From: Aquabacterium sp. OR-4
Lineage (GTDB): Bacteria; Pseudomonadota; Gammaproteobacteria; Burkholderiales; Burkholderiaceae_C
Assembly: GCF_025290835.2 (NCBI RefSeq)
Contig: NZ_JAOCQD020000002.1
Coordinates: 310,001 to 374,000, forward strand
DNA length: 64,000 bases
Direction of reading: 5' to 3'
This document shows positions 16,026-25,645 of the stretch, piece after piece. A program made the position numbers and the translations under genes. Positions within the stretch are counted from its first letter, which is position 1. Every line of letters starts with the position of its first letter. The notes under the pieces were generated by a model. It was given only the letters and a program-made list of their open reading frames with translations. It was not told where the DNA came from and searched no databases.

Positions 16026-16991
16026 TCAGCCGATGGGCCCGGCACCGCCGGGTGGGGTGCCGCCGCCCGGGGGGGTGCCACCGCCGGGCGGGGTGCCGCC
16101 ACCCGGCGGGGTGCCGCCGCCGGTGTCGCCGCCTGTGCTGCCGGTGGAGGCCACATGGGTCTGGTCGACCCCCAGCACGATGCCGCCGGCATAGCCTGCG
16201 CTGGCGCTGCCCGACAGTGCCAGCATCTGCACCGAGGTGCCGTCGCTGAACACGTTGTCGGCGGCAAAGCTGGTCACCGAGCTGTTCTGGCCCTTGGCAT
16301 ACAGCGCGGTGTTGTAGACCGCGGTGGTGATGGCCAGCGGAAACGCGAACTGCGTGGTGCACACCGAGACCGTGGTGCTGGCCAGGCTGCTGCCGGCCAG
16401 GAACACCATGCAGTGGATGTGCGTGATGCGGCCCGCGTACCAGCCGGGGTAGACGGTCTTGAAGGTCACCAGGCCGGCGCTGCTGCTTTGCTGCACGCCG
16501 CGCAGGTAGTCGTAGCTGGCCTGGCCGGCGTTGTTGCTGGCGTCGTAGCCCGAGTACAGGCCGTCCTTGTCGCAGTGCCAGATGTAGACCCAGGCGCCGC
16601 TGATCGGGGCGCAGCCCTTGTTCACGTCCACCAGCTTGATGCGCAGGGTGAGCGGCAGACCGGTCTTGCCGGCGGTGATGTCGGCACGCTGCAGCGCGGC
16701 GTTGCCCAGGATGGCGCGCAGCGGGTACGGGCCCTCGGTCTCGTCGGGCTGCACGCTGCAGGTGGCCGCGCTGGCCAGGATCGAGGACATGGCTTCCTCG
16801 GTGGCGGCGTCGATGGCCAGGCTGCCGGCGCCCGCCACGCTGCCGCTGCTGGTGGCCGTGGCAATGCCGCCGCCGCTGCCGCCGCCGCAGCCCAGCAGCG
16901 ACAAGGCGCCCAGGCCGCTGATCGCGCCCAGCGCGCCGCGCCGGCGCAGCACGGTGTCGGGCGGGCTGCCGCTTGGAGAAGATCTGTTCAT
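16026..16991 (-). CDS. Exported intradiol ring-cleavage dioxygenase-like protein
   Basis: A 321-residue protein with a twin-arginine-like N-terminus (LRRRGALGAISG) that runs into LSLLGCGGG, which also reads as a lipobox. The catalytic-like domain has TEGPYP at about residue 86, a WHCD segment, and the iron-site pattern GWYAGRITHIHCMVF, where the tyrosines and HxH are the non-heme ferric ligands of the protocatechuate 3,4-dioxygenase fold. Cytosolic members cleave catechols, but exported homologues with serine- and glycine-rich flanks are of unknown substrate. The C-terminus is four GGGTPPG repeats, a disordered tail. It is a monocistronic gene. Confidence 0.8.
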   Translation of the reverse strand: MNRSSPSGSPPDTVLRRRGALGAISGLGALSLLGCGGGSGGGIATATSSGSVAGAGSLAIDAATEEAMSSILASAATCSVQPDETEGPYPLRAILGNAALQRADITAGKTGLPLTLRIKLVDVNKGCAPISGAWVYIWHCDKDGLYSGYDASNNAGQASYDYLRGVQQSSSAGLVTFKTVYPGWYAGRITHIHCMVFLAGSSLASTTVSVCTTQFAFPLAITTAVYNTALYAKGQNSSVTSFAADNVFSDGTSVQMLALSGSASAGYAGGIVLGVDQTHVASTGSTGGDTGGGTPPGGGTPPGGGTPPGGGTPPGGAGPIG

Positions 16992-17256
16992 GGAAGGTGG
17001 TTCCTGGTGTTGGAGGTGGCGAGATCACCCGGCGCCATGTGTCGGACAGGACATCCAGGTGAAGGAACCCGCGACGCATGTGGCGCAAGGTGTCCCGCGC
17101 CGCACTGTCCGGGCGGCGCTTTGCTGCGGCGTGAAGCGCAGACATGTGAAGGTGAGGCGCCGGTGACAGGCCGGTGGCAAGGCCGGTTGCAAGGCCGGTG
17201 GCGGGGCCAGACCGCTTCCAGCCCCAACTGGCCGCACCAGCCGGCGGCCGTGCCTC

Positions 17257-17919
17257 TCAACGCCAGGCGAAGCGCGGCTGCTCGAAGTGCCACACGCGGG
17301 TGGCCCGGCCCTGCAGGCACACCTCGCGAAACTGGTACAGCAGCGCCGCGGTGGGCGCGGCGATCCACTGGCGGCCCACCGGCATCTTCAGCACCGGGTG
17401 CGCGCTGCCTTCCAGCGGCTCGAGCATCGGCGCGTCCTCGCGCAGCAGCTCGGCCAGCGGTATGCGGTGGATGCTGGCCACCTCGTCGGGATTGGCCTGC
17501 AGCACACGCGCGGCGCCGGCCCACAGCACCACCGGCGTGATGGCATAGCCCGAGCGGGTGACAAAGCTGTCCAGCCGGCCCAGCACCACGCCCGGGTCGA
17601 GCACCAGGCCCACCTCCTCGGCCAGCTCGCGCAGCACGGTCTGCTCGGCGGTCTCGCCGGCGTCCATGCGGCCGCCCGGCAGCGCCCACTGGCCGGCATG
17701 GCGGTTCATGCGCGCGGCGCGGCGGGTGAGGATCAGCGCCGCGCGGGTGCTCCAGCCGCGCGGCTTGCCGGTCAGGCCACGCAGCGCGGCGCCGGTGCCT
17801 TCGTCGGCGATCACCAGGCCCACGGCCGCCGGCTTGCAGGCGCCGGCATCGGGCTCATGGTGGGCCCAGGCCGAAAGGCGGTTGGCGATCAGCGCGCGCA
17901 GCGCGTCGGTGCGCTGCAT
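17257..17919 (-). CDS. Nudix hydrolase, CoA pyrophosphatase (NudL)-like
   Basis: A 220-residue Nudix enzyme. The Nudix box begins GRMDAGET near residue 83 and ends RELAEEVGL, with the metal-binding glutamates present. It is preceded by the LTRRAARMNRHAGQWALPGG segment typical of the CoA-pyrophosphatase subgroup (UPF0035/NudL), which hydrolyses CoA to 3',5'-ADP and phosphopantetheine. Its stop-to-start gap with the crotonase gene is about 105 bases and both are on the minus strand, so a shared transcript is possible. The substrate call rests on subgroup resemblance only. Confidence 0.85.
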   Translation of the reverse strand: MQRTDALRALIANRLSAWAHHEPDAGACKPAAVGLVIADEGTGAALRGLTGKPRGWSTRAALILTRRAARMNRHAGQWALPGGRMDAGETAEQTVLRELAEEVGLVLDPGVVLGRLDSFVTRSGYAITPVVLWAGAARVLQANPDEVASIHRIPLAELLREDAPMLEPLEGSAHPVLKMPVGRQWIAAPTAALLYQFREVCLQGRATRVWHFEQPRFAWR

Positions 17920-18024
17920 GTCAGCGCTGCGGGCGGGCCGGCGCCGCGGTGGCCCGGGCTGCGGCGTGGCGCCGGTGCCGGCCAGGGCTTGGGCTCGGGC
18001 CCGGGGCCGGGATGGGCTGCGGCC

Positions 18025-18834
18025 TCAATCCACGAACACCGGCGCGCGCTTGTCCAGGTTGGCGCGCACCGCCTCCACCTGGTGCGGTGCGCCCATCAGG
18101 GCCGCCTGCTCGTCGCTCTCGGCCTGCAGCAGGCGGGCCGCGCTGGCGTCGAGGGTCTGGCCGGCCAGGTTCATCAGGCGCTTGCCGGCGCGGATGGCGC
18201 TGGGGCTGCGCGCCGCGATGGCCTGGGCCATGGCGCGGGCCTCGGCCAGCGGGTCGGCGCACACCCGCGTGGCCAGGCCCAGGCGCACGGCTTCGTCGCC
18301 GGCCACCTCGCGGCCGGTGTAGGTGAGTTCGCGCGCCACATCGTCGCGCACCAGGCCGCGCATCAGCGCCACGCCGGCCATGTCGGGCACCAGGCCCCAC
18401 TTGATCTCCATCACGCTCATGCGCGCGTCGGGCGCGATCAGGCGGATGTCGGCGCCCAGCGCCAGCTGCAGGCCGCCGCCAAAGGCCACGCCCTGCACCG
18501 CCGCGATCACCGGCACCGGCAGCTCGCGCCAGCCCAGGCCGAGAAACTGCGCCGAGTTGGCGATGCCATGGGTGCGGGTGCGCAGGTCGCGCACGCCGCC
18601 GTCGGCGCCATCGGCGATCTTGGCGAAGCGGCCCATGTCGAGCCCGGCGCAAAAGGCCCGGCCTTCGCCATGCAGCACCACCACACGCGCCCGGGGCTCG
18701 TTGCGGAGCTGGGCGATGGCCGCGGCAATGGCCTCGAACATGGCCATGTCCAGCGCGTTCATCTTGTCGGCGCGGGTGAGGGCCACCTCGGCCACGCCGC
18801 TCTCGCTGATCGTCACGCGCACGCGCTGTTCCAT
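18025..18834 (-). CDS. Crotonase/enoyl-CoA hydratase family protein
   Basis: A 269-residue crotonase-fold enzyme. The oxyanion-hole segments are GRAFCAGLDM and GVAFGGGLQLALGAD. In canonical hydratases the second segment has a catalytic Glu (GGGCEL), but this protein has Gln there, while the second Glu is kept in VMEIKWGLVPD. So it may not be a standard syn-hydratase. It could act in side-chain or dicarboxylate CoA ester metabolism, conceivably after the nicotinate pathway, but that is speculation. The reading frame stays open far upstream through the inverted repeat; the start used here follows from family homology at MEQRVRVTISE. Confidence 0.85.
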   Translation of the reverse strand: MEQRVRVTISESGVAEVALTRADKMNALDMAMFEAIAAAIAQLRNEPRARVVVLHGEGRAFCAGLDMGRFAKIADGADGGVRDLRTRTHGIANSAQFLGLGWRELPVPVIAAVQGVAFGGGLQLALGADIRLIAPDARMSVMEIKWGLVPDMAGVALMRGLVRDDVARELTYTGREVAGDEAVRLGLATRVCADPLAEARAMAQAIAARSPSAIRAGKRLMNLAGQTLDASAARLLQAESDEQAALMGAPHQVEAVRANLDKRAPVFVD

Positions 18835-18854
18835 GCCGGGTCTCCTGGGGTTCT

Positions 18855-19115
18855 GCGGTGGCCTGGCGCGGTGGGGCGCGGTGGCGCGCAGGGGAGGCGC
18901 AGTGGTGGCGCAGGGGTGGCGGCTTTGCGCGATGATCGGTGCATGTCCCGACACCCCCTCCACCGCAGCCTGGCTGCTGCGCTGACAGCACGGCTGCCGG
19001 TGCGGCTTCCAATGCCGCTGTTGATGCCACTGCTGGCCTCGCTGCTGGTGCTGGCCACCGGCTGCGCCAGCCTGCACACCGTTCTGCCCGCGGCCGGCCA
19101 GGACGAGGCCGCCGC
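18855..19115. repeat. Left arm of a perfect 261-bp inverted repeat
   Basis: This segment holds the promoter region and the first 57 codons of the BamE-like lipoprotein gene. Its exact reverse complement is present at 19901-20161, 785 bp away, with no mismatch that I could find on direct comparison. Each position x pairs with 39016 minus x. The arms stop abruptly at both ends. No transposase or terminal repeat is attached, so it looks like an inverted segmental duplication rather than an insertion sequence. Confidence 0.95.
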
Positions 19116-19497
19116 CGTGGCCGCCCTCGGCCCGCCCAGCGCCCGCTACGCCATGCCCGACGGTGGCACGCGGCTCGAGTTTGCCCGCGGGCCGATGGGG
19201 CGCGAGACCTACATGGTCGACCTTGATGCAGGCGGCCGCGTCAGCCAGGCCGAGCAGGTGCTCGACCTGCCGCACCTGCGCCGCGTGGCCGACGGCATGA
19301 GCCGCGCCGCCCTGCTGCGCCTGCTGGGCCGCCCCGGCGAACGCCAGCGCGAATACCAGGACCGCGAGACCTGGTACTGGCGCTATGCCAACAACGACTG
19401 CCTGGTGTTTGCCGTGACCCTGAGCGCCCAGGGCCGGGTGATCGGCGGCGGCAGCCAGATGCCCGACCCACGCTGCGAACTGCCCACGCCGCGCTGA
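18943..19497 (+). CDS. BamE/SmpA-like outer-membrane lipoprotein
   Basis: A 184-residue lipoprotein. After a long N-terminal hydrophobic signal comes the lipobox LATGC, followed by a domain with ALGPPSARYAMPDG, RHDY-like LDLPHLRRVADGMSRAALLRLLG and ETWYWRYANNDCLVF, which resembles the alpha-beta-beta SmpA/OmlA fold. Its first 57 codons and its upstream region are duplicated in inverted orientation downstream, so the cell has a second, truncated copy of its signal sequence and promoter. The last three bases of the gene lie inside a palindromic 26-bp tandem repeat. Confidence 0.75.
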   Translation: MSRHPLHRSLAAALTARLPVRLPMPLLMPLLASLLVLATGCASLHTVLPAAGQDEAAAVAALGPPSARYAMPDGGTRLEFARGPMGRETYMVDLDAGGRVSQAEQVLDLPHLRRVADGMSRAALLRLLGRPGERQREYQDRETWYWRYANNDCLVFAVTLSAQGRVIGGGSQMPDPRCELPTPR

Positions 19498-19580
19498 GCG
19501 CGGCTTCCGAACCCCCGCGCTGAGCGCGGCTTCCGAACCCCCGCGCTGAGCGCGGCTTCCGACCCCCGCGTTGAGCGCGG
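19489..19580. repeat. Three and a half tandem 26-bp units, each with a palindrome
   Basis: Units start at 19489, 19515, 19541 and 19566. Each contains CCGCGCTGAGCGCGG, a perfect seven-base stem around one base (the last unit has one change), followed by CTTCCGAACC. The first palindrome includes the TGA stop of the lipoprotein gene. On RNA this would form consecutive short hairpins between the lipoprotein gene and the ArsC-like gene, without T-tracts. Confidence 0.88.
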
Positions 19581-19626
19581 CCTCTCCCTCCCAAGGCTTT
19601 CCCGAGCCGCACCCCGAACCGTCACC

Positions 19627-19900
19627 ATGAGCTCCACCTGCCTGCACGGCATTGCCAACTGCGACACGGTCAAGCGCGCCCGCGCCTGGCTCACCGAGCA
19701 TGGCCATGCGCACCAGTTCCATGACTTCAAGAAGGCCGGCGTGCCCACCGGTCCGGCCGGGCTGGACGGCTGGCTGGCCGCCGCCGGCTGGGAGCGCCTG
19801 CTCAACCGCCAGGGCACCACCTGGCGCAAGCTGGACGAGACGGTGCGCGCGGCGGTGGTGGATGCCGCCAGCGCCCGTGCCCTGATGCTGGCCCAGCCCA
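19627..19900 (+). pseudogene. ArsC/Spx-like (YffB) reductase gene truncated by the inverted repeat
   Basis: The first 91 codons encode a normal ArsC-family start: LHGIANCDTVKRARAWL with the single thioredoxin-like cysteine, then DFKKAGVPTG, and AAGWERLLNRQGTTWRKLD. In intact family members about 25 more residues follow, including a conserved IKRPV strand. Here, right after LMLAQPS, the sequence switches into the right arm of the 261-bp inverted repeat and the frame continues open through unrelated sequence. The conserved C-terminal strand is therefore lost. The gene is probably non-functional, unless the junction is an assembly artefact. Confidence 0.8.
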
Positions 19901-20161
19901 GCGGCGGCCTCGTCCTGGCCGGCCGCGGGCAGAACGGTGTGCAGGCTGGCGCAGCCGGTGGCCAGCACCAGCAGCGAGGCCAGCAGTGGCATCAACAGCG
20001 GCATTGGAAGCCGCACCGGCAGCCGTGCTGTCAGCGCAGCAGCCAGGCTGCGGTGGAGGGGGTGTCGGGACATGCACCGATCATCGCGCAAAGCCGCCAC
20101 CCCTGCGCCACCACTGCGCCTCCCCTGCGCGCCACCGCGCCCCACCGCGCCAGGCCACCGC
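19901..20161. repeat. Right arm of the perfect 261-bp inverted repeat
   Basis: Reverse complement of 18855-19115. It replaces the 3' end of the ArsC-like gene and ends 12 bases before the stop codon of the ABC permease gene. On the minus strand it contains the lipoprotein start codon and signal peptide, so a truncated lipoprotein reading frame opens here and runs without a stop into the crotonase gene on the other side. That long frame is an accident of GC content. Confidence 0.95.
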
Positions 20162-20172
20162 CCCCCGCCGGC

Positions 20173-22126
<1,954 letters not shown>

Positions 22127-22130
<4 letters not shown>

Positions 22131-23491
22131 CGGCTGGCCTCGGCGCTGTCGGTGATCACCGCCTGGCCGGCCTGCAGCGCGCCACCGGTCACCTGGGTGA
22201 GCTTGCCGTCGGTGGCGCCCACGGTCACCGCCAGCGGCTGCGGCCGGCCATCGGTGCCCAGCACCCACACGGTCTGCTGGGCGCTGCGCGCCGCGGCCTT
22301 GGCGGCTGCGCCAGCGGCCGGGTTGCCGCCGGGCCGCGGCGCACCACCCGGCGGGCGCGGCATCAGGCTGCTGACCAGGCTGCTCTTGGGCGCCCCGCTG
22401 GCGCCCGCGCCAGCGGCCCCGGCCGCCGCCGGGGGCGACCAGCGCAGCGCCGCGTTCGGCACCAGCAGCGCCTGCTCGCGCACCAGGGTGGTGATGTCGG
22501 CGGTGGCGGTCATGCCCGGGCGCAGGCTCAGGTCGGCGTTGTCCACCTCCAGCAGCGTGGCGTACGAGACCACGTTGTTGGTGGTGGTCGAGCCCAGGCC
22601 CACGCGCAGGATGCGGGCCGGAAAGCGCCGCTCGGCATAGGCATCGACGCTGAAGCTGGCGCTCTGGCCGGCCTTGACCTGGCCCACGTCGGCCTCGTCG
22701 ACATTGACCTTCAGCTGCATCTGCGCCAGGTTTTCGGCCAGCGTGAACAGCGTGGCCACCTGCAGGCTGGCGGCCACCGTCTGGCCCGGCTCGACCTCGC
22801 GCGCCAGTACCACGCCGTCGATCGGCGAGCGGATCAGCGCCTTGCCCAGGTTGGTGCGGTCCGAGCGCAGCGCGGCCACGGCCTGCTGCACGGCGGCCTG
22901 CATGCTGGCCTCGCTGGCCACGGCGCGGGCCAGCGTGGCCTCGGCGGTGGTCAGCTCACTGGCCGCCGGCACCTTGCCGCCCGACAGCTGGGCCACCTGC
23001 TGCAGCCGCGCCAGGCTGGCGCGCGACTCCTGCGTGGTGGCCTGGGCCAGCTTGACCTGGGCCTGGGCCTGGGCCAGCGCGGCCTCGCTCTTGGCCACCG
23101 CGTCTTCGAGCTTGGCGGTGTCGAGCCGGGCCAGCACCTGGCCCTTCTTGACCCGGTCGTTGTCGTCGACCAGCACCGCCTCGACCGTGCCCGACAGCTC
23201 GCTGCCCACATTCACCTGGTTGATCGGCTCCAGGTTGCCGGTGGCCGACACGCCCACCCGCAGCGTGCCCAGCGTGGCCGGGCTGCTGCGGTACTGCAGG
23301 GTCTTGGTGCCGCCACCGCCCTGCCACCACCAGGCGGCGCCGGCCGCCAGCCCGGCCAGCAGCACGGCGCCCAGCAGCCAGCCGGCCCAGCGGCGGCCTG
23401 GCGAGGCGCCGGCACCGATGACATCGGCCACCGCGGCGCCGCTGCCGGTGGTGCCTGCGGAGGTGGGGCTGGGGGACTGCGGATCGCTCAT
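22127..23491 (-). CDS. MacA-like periplasmic adaptor (membrane fusion protein)
   Basis: A 454-residue HlyD/RND-type adaptor. A cytoplasmic N-terminal tail rich in Ser and Pro precedes one transmembrane helix (WLLGAVLLAGLAAGAAWW). The beta-barrel and lipoyl halves flank a coiled-coil hairpin (DAVAKSEAALAQAQAQVKLAQ onward to ALRSDRTNLGKALI), with the lipoyl motif GVVLAREVEPGQTV. A Gly/Ala/Pro-rich insertion interrupts the C-terminal domain after ALLVPNAALRW. Its start overlaps the stop of the outer-membrane factor gene. It bridges the MacB-type pump and the outer-membrane channel. Confidence 0.9.
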
Positions 23492-25050
23492 GGCTGATGT
23501 CCTCGCGCGGCGGCCAGGGCGGCGTCGGCGGTGGGGGATGGGAGGGATGAGGTGGCGCCCGGTGCGTCGGCCGGCTCGCGCCAGCCGCCGCCCAGGGCCT
23601 TGTAGAGCGCGATCCAGGCGGCCAGCGCATCGGCGCGGGCGCCGGCCAGGCTGTCGTCCAGGCCCAGCGCGGTGCGCTGCGCATCGAGCACGGCGCGAAA
23701 GTCGATCAGCCCGCTGTCATAACGCAGGCGGGCCAGCGTGGCCACCTGGCGCGCCGAGCGCGCGGCGGTGTCCAGCGCCTGCACCTGGGCGCGGCGGCCG
23801 GCCAGCGTGGCCAGCGCGCTTTCCACCTCGGTCAGCGCGCCCAGCACGGCCTGCTCGTAGGCGATGGCGTAGCGGTCCTGCACGGCCTGCTGCGCCGCCA
23901 GCGTGGCGCGCAGGCGCCCGGCGTCGAAGATCGGCGCGGTCAGGCCGGCCACGGCCGAGCCCATGGCGCCATCACCCAGCGCGCCCAGGCTCAGCGCCTG
24001 CAGGCCGATGCTGCCGCTGAGCGTGAGCCTGGGCTTGAGGTTGGCCTGGGCCACCGCGCTGCGGCCGGCCTCGGCCTGCCACTGCGCCGCCGCGGCGCGC
24101 ACGTCGGCACGCTGGCGCAGCGTGTCGGCCGGAATCGGCAGCGCCACGCGGGCCGGCAAAGCCGGCACCGGCCGGGCCGCCGTCAGCTCGGCCGCCAGTG
24201 CGCCGGGGGCCAGGCCCAGCAGCAGCTCGAGCTGCTGGCGCGCGCTGGTCACGCCGGCGGCCAGCACGGCGGCCTGCGCGCGGGTCTGGTCGCGGCTGGC
24301 GTCGGCGGCGTCCACGTCCAGCGTGCTGGCCAGGCCGGCCTGGCTGCGCCAGGCGGCAATCTGCGCGGTGTCGGCCAACAGGGCCAGATTGGCCTCGGCC
24401 GCGGCCTGCTGGGCCTGCAGGCCGCGCAGCGCCACATACTGCCGCGCCACCTCGGCGCGCAGCGTGACCAGCGCATCGCCGTGGGCGGCAGCCGCGGCCG
24501 TGGTGTCGGCCACCGCCGCATCCACGCCCGATTGCAGGCGGCCAAACAGATCGAGCTCCCAGCTGGCATCGAAGCCGGCGTCGTACAGGCTGCTGCTGCG
24601 GCCGCTGCCAGCCTCGGCACTGCTGCGGCTGCGCGCGGCCGACAGCGAGCCGGTCACGCTGGCCCCGCGCCCGGCCTCGGCCAGCGCCTGGCGCGCCCGC
24701 GCCTCGCGCAGCCGCACCAGCGCAGTGCGCAGGTCGGGCGCCTGCTGCTCGGCCTGGGTGATCAGGCGCTGCAGCTGCGCGTCGCCCAGTTCGGCCCACC
24801 AGGCCTCGGGCACCCGCTCGGCCGCGGCGCTGCCGGCCGGGGCCTGTTGCCAGGCCGGCGGCGCTGCGGCGGCGCCGGGCGGCTGCAGCGGGGCCGTGGC
24901 GGTGGCGCAGGCGCCCAGCAGCGCGGCGGCCACCAGGCCCAGGGCCGGGCCCAGGCCACGCGGCAGCGCGCTGGCGGCCGCGGCCAGGGCGCGGCGGGCG
25001 GGGCCTGGCCATGGCCTGGCCGGTGGGGGACGGCGATCACAAAGTCTCAT
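23488..25050 (-). CDS. Outer-membrane efflux lipoprotein, NodT/OprM family
   Basis: A 520-residue TolC-like channel. The export signal ends in the lipobox LLGACAT, so the N-terminus is lipidated. Two OEP repeats are visible, each with long helices: the first around QLQRLITQAEQQAPDLRTALVRLREA and DASWELDLFGRLQSGVDAA, the second around LPARVALPIPADTLRQRADVRAA and a matching APIFDAGRLRATLAAQQA. The conserved WELDLFGR and PIFDAGR sequences place it in the NodT group. It is the first gene of the four-gene exporter operon, with all junctions overlapping. Confidence 0.92.
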   Translation of the reverse strand: MRLCDRRPPPARPWPGPARRALAAAASALPRGLGPALGLVAAALLGACATATAPLQPPGAAAAPPAWQQAPAGSAAAERVPEAWWAELGDAQLQRLITQAEQQAPDLRTALVRLREARARQALAEAGRGASVTGSLSAARSRSSAEAGSGRSSSLYDAGFDASWELDLFGRLQSGVDAAVADTTAAAAAHGDALVTLRAEVARQYVALRGLQAQQAAAEANLALLADTAQIAAWRSQAGLASTLDVDAADASRDQTRAQAAVLAAGVTSARQQLELLLGLAPGALAAELTAARPVPALPARVALPIPADTLRQRADVRAAAAQWQAEAGRSAVAQANLKPRLTLSGSIGLQALSLGALGDGAMGSAVAGLTAPIFDAGRLRATLAAQQAVQDRYAIAYEQAVLGALTEVESALATLAGRRAQVQALDTAARSARQVATLARLRYDSGLIDFRAVLDAQRTALGLDDSLAGARADALAAWIALYKALGGGWREPADAPGATSSLPSPTADAALAAARGHQP

Positions 25051-25281
25051 GGTTTGACCTTAGCGCGCCCAGGTGAAGCTATGTTTCCGCCCCGCTGCGC
25101 GATGGTTGAGGGGCCTGTCCTGGATCAAGAAACCCGGGTCTGCTGGCATATGCTCATGCTGCAAACGCGCTTGCCCGGCGGCCCCAGGCACCGCAGCATG
25201 GGCGGCTTGGCAGTGCGTTGCCGGGCCGGCCCGGCAACGCCCAACCCCCGGTCAAACCTCCGCAGAAAGCGATTTCCCACG

Positions 25282-25632
25282 ATGCGCCCCCGCCCACCCC
25301 GCCCCCTGCATGTGCCCCGGCTCGTGCTGCCGCTGCTGTGGCTGGCCGCCGGGGCCGCCCAGGCCCAGGCCACCGGCACCGCGCCGGCCGAGCCGCTGGC
25401 CCTGCGTGCGCTGGCCGCCACCTGCGCCAACTGCCACGGCACCGAGGGCCGCGCGCTGGCCGACAGCGAGGTGCCGGGCCTGGCCGGCGAGCGCGCCGGG
25501 CGCCTGACCGAGCTGCTGCTGCAGTTCAAGCGCGGCGAACGCCCGGCCACCGTGATGCACCAGATCGCCAAGGGCTACAGCGACGCGCAGCTCGAGGCCC
25601 TGGCCGCCTATTTCTCGCGCCGCCCGCGCTGA
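25282..25632 (+). CDS. fccA: Flavocytochrome c sulfide dehydrogenase, cytochrome subunit (short, monoheme)
   Basis: A 116-residue class I cytochrome c. A signal peptide ends near AAQAQ, and one heme-binding CANCH lies at residues 48-52. The distal Met is probably the one in TVMHQIAKGYSDAQLEALAAYF, a segment typical of c4/FccA-like domains. Classical FccA from phototrophs is diheme and about twice as long, so this is the one-heme type found in many betaproteobacteria. It is 13 bases upstream of fccB. It accepts electrons from the flavin subunit and passes them to the respiratory chain. Confidence 0.88.
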   Translation: MRPRPPRPLHVPRLVLPLLWLAAGAAQAQATGTAPAEPLALRALAATCANCHGTEGRALADSEVPGLAGERAGRLTELLLQFKRGERPATVMHQIAKGYSDAQLEALAAYFSRRPR

Positions 25633-25645
25633 CCCCGGAGCCGCC

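Noticed and set aside
18025..20145. A 706-codon minus-strand frame from the inverted-repeat copy of the lipoprotein start into the crotonase gene.
   Set aside because: It is open only because GC-rich antisense sequence lacks stops. The middle is the antisense of the lipoprotein and ArsC-like genes and has no protein-like pattern; the crotonase begins at 18834 by homology.
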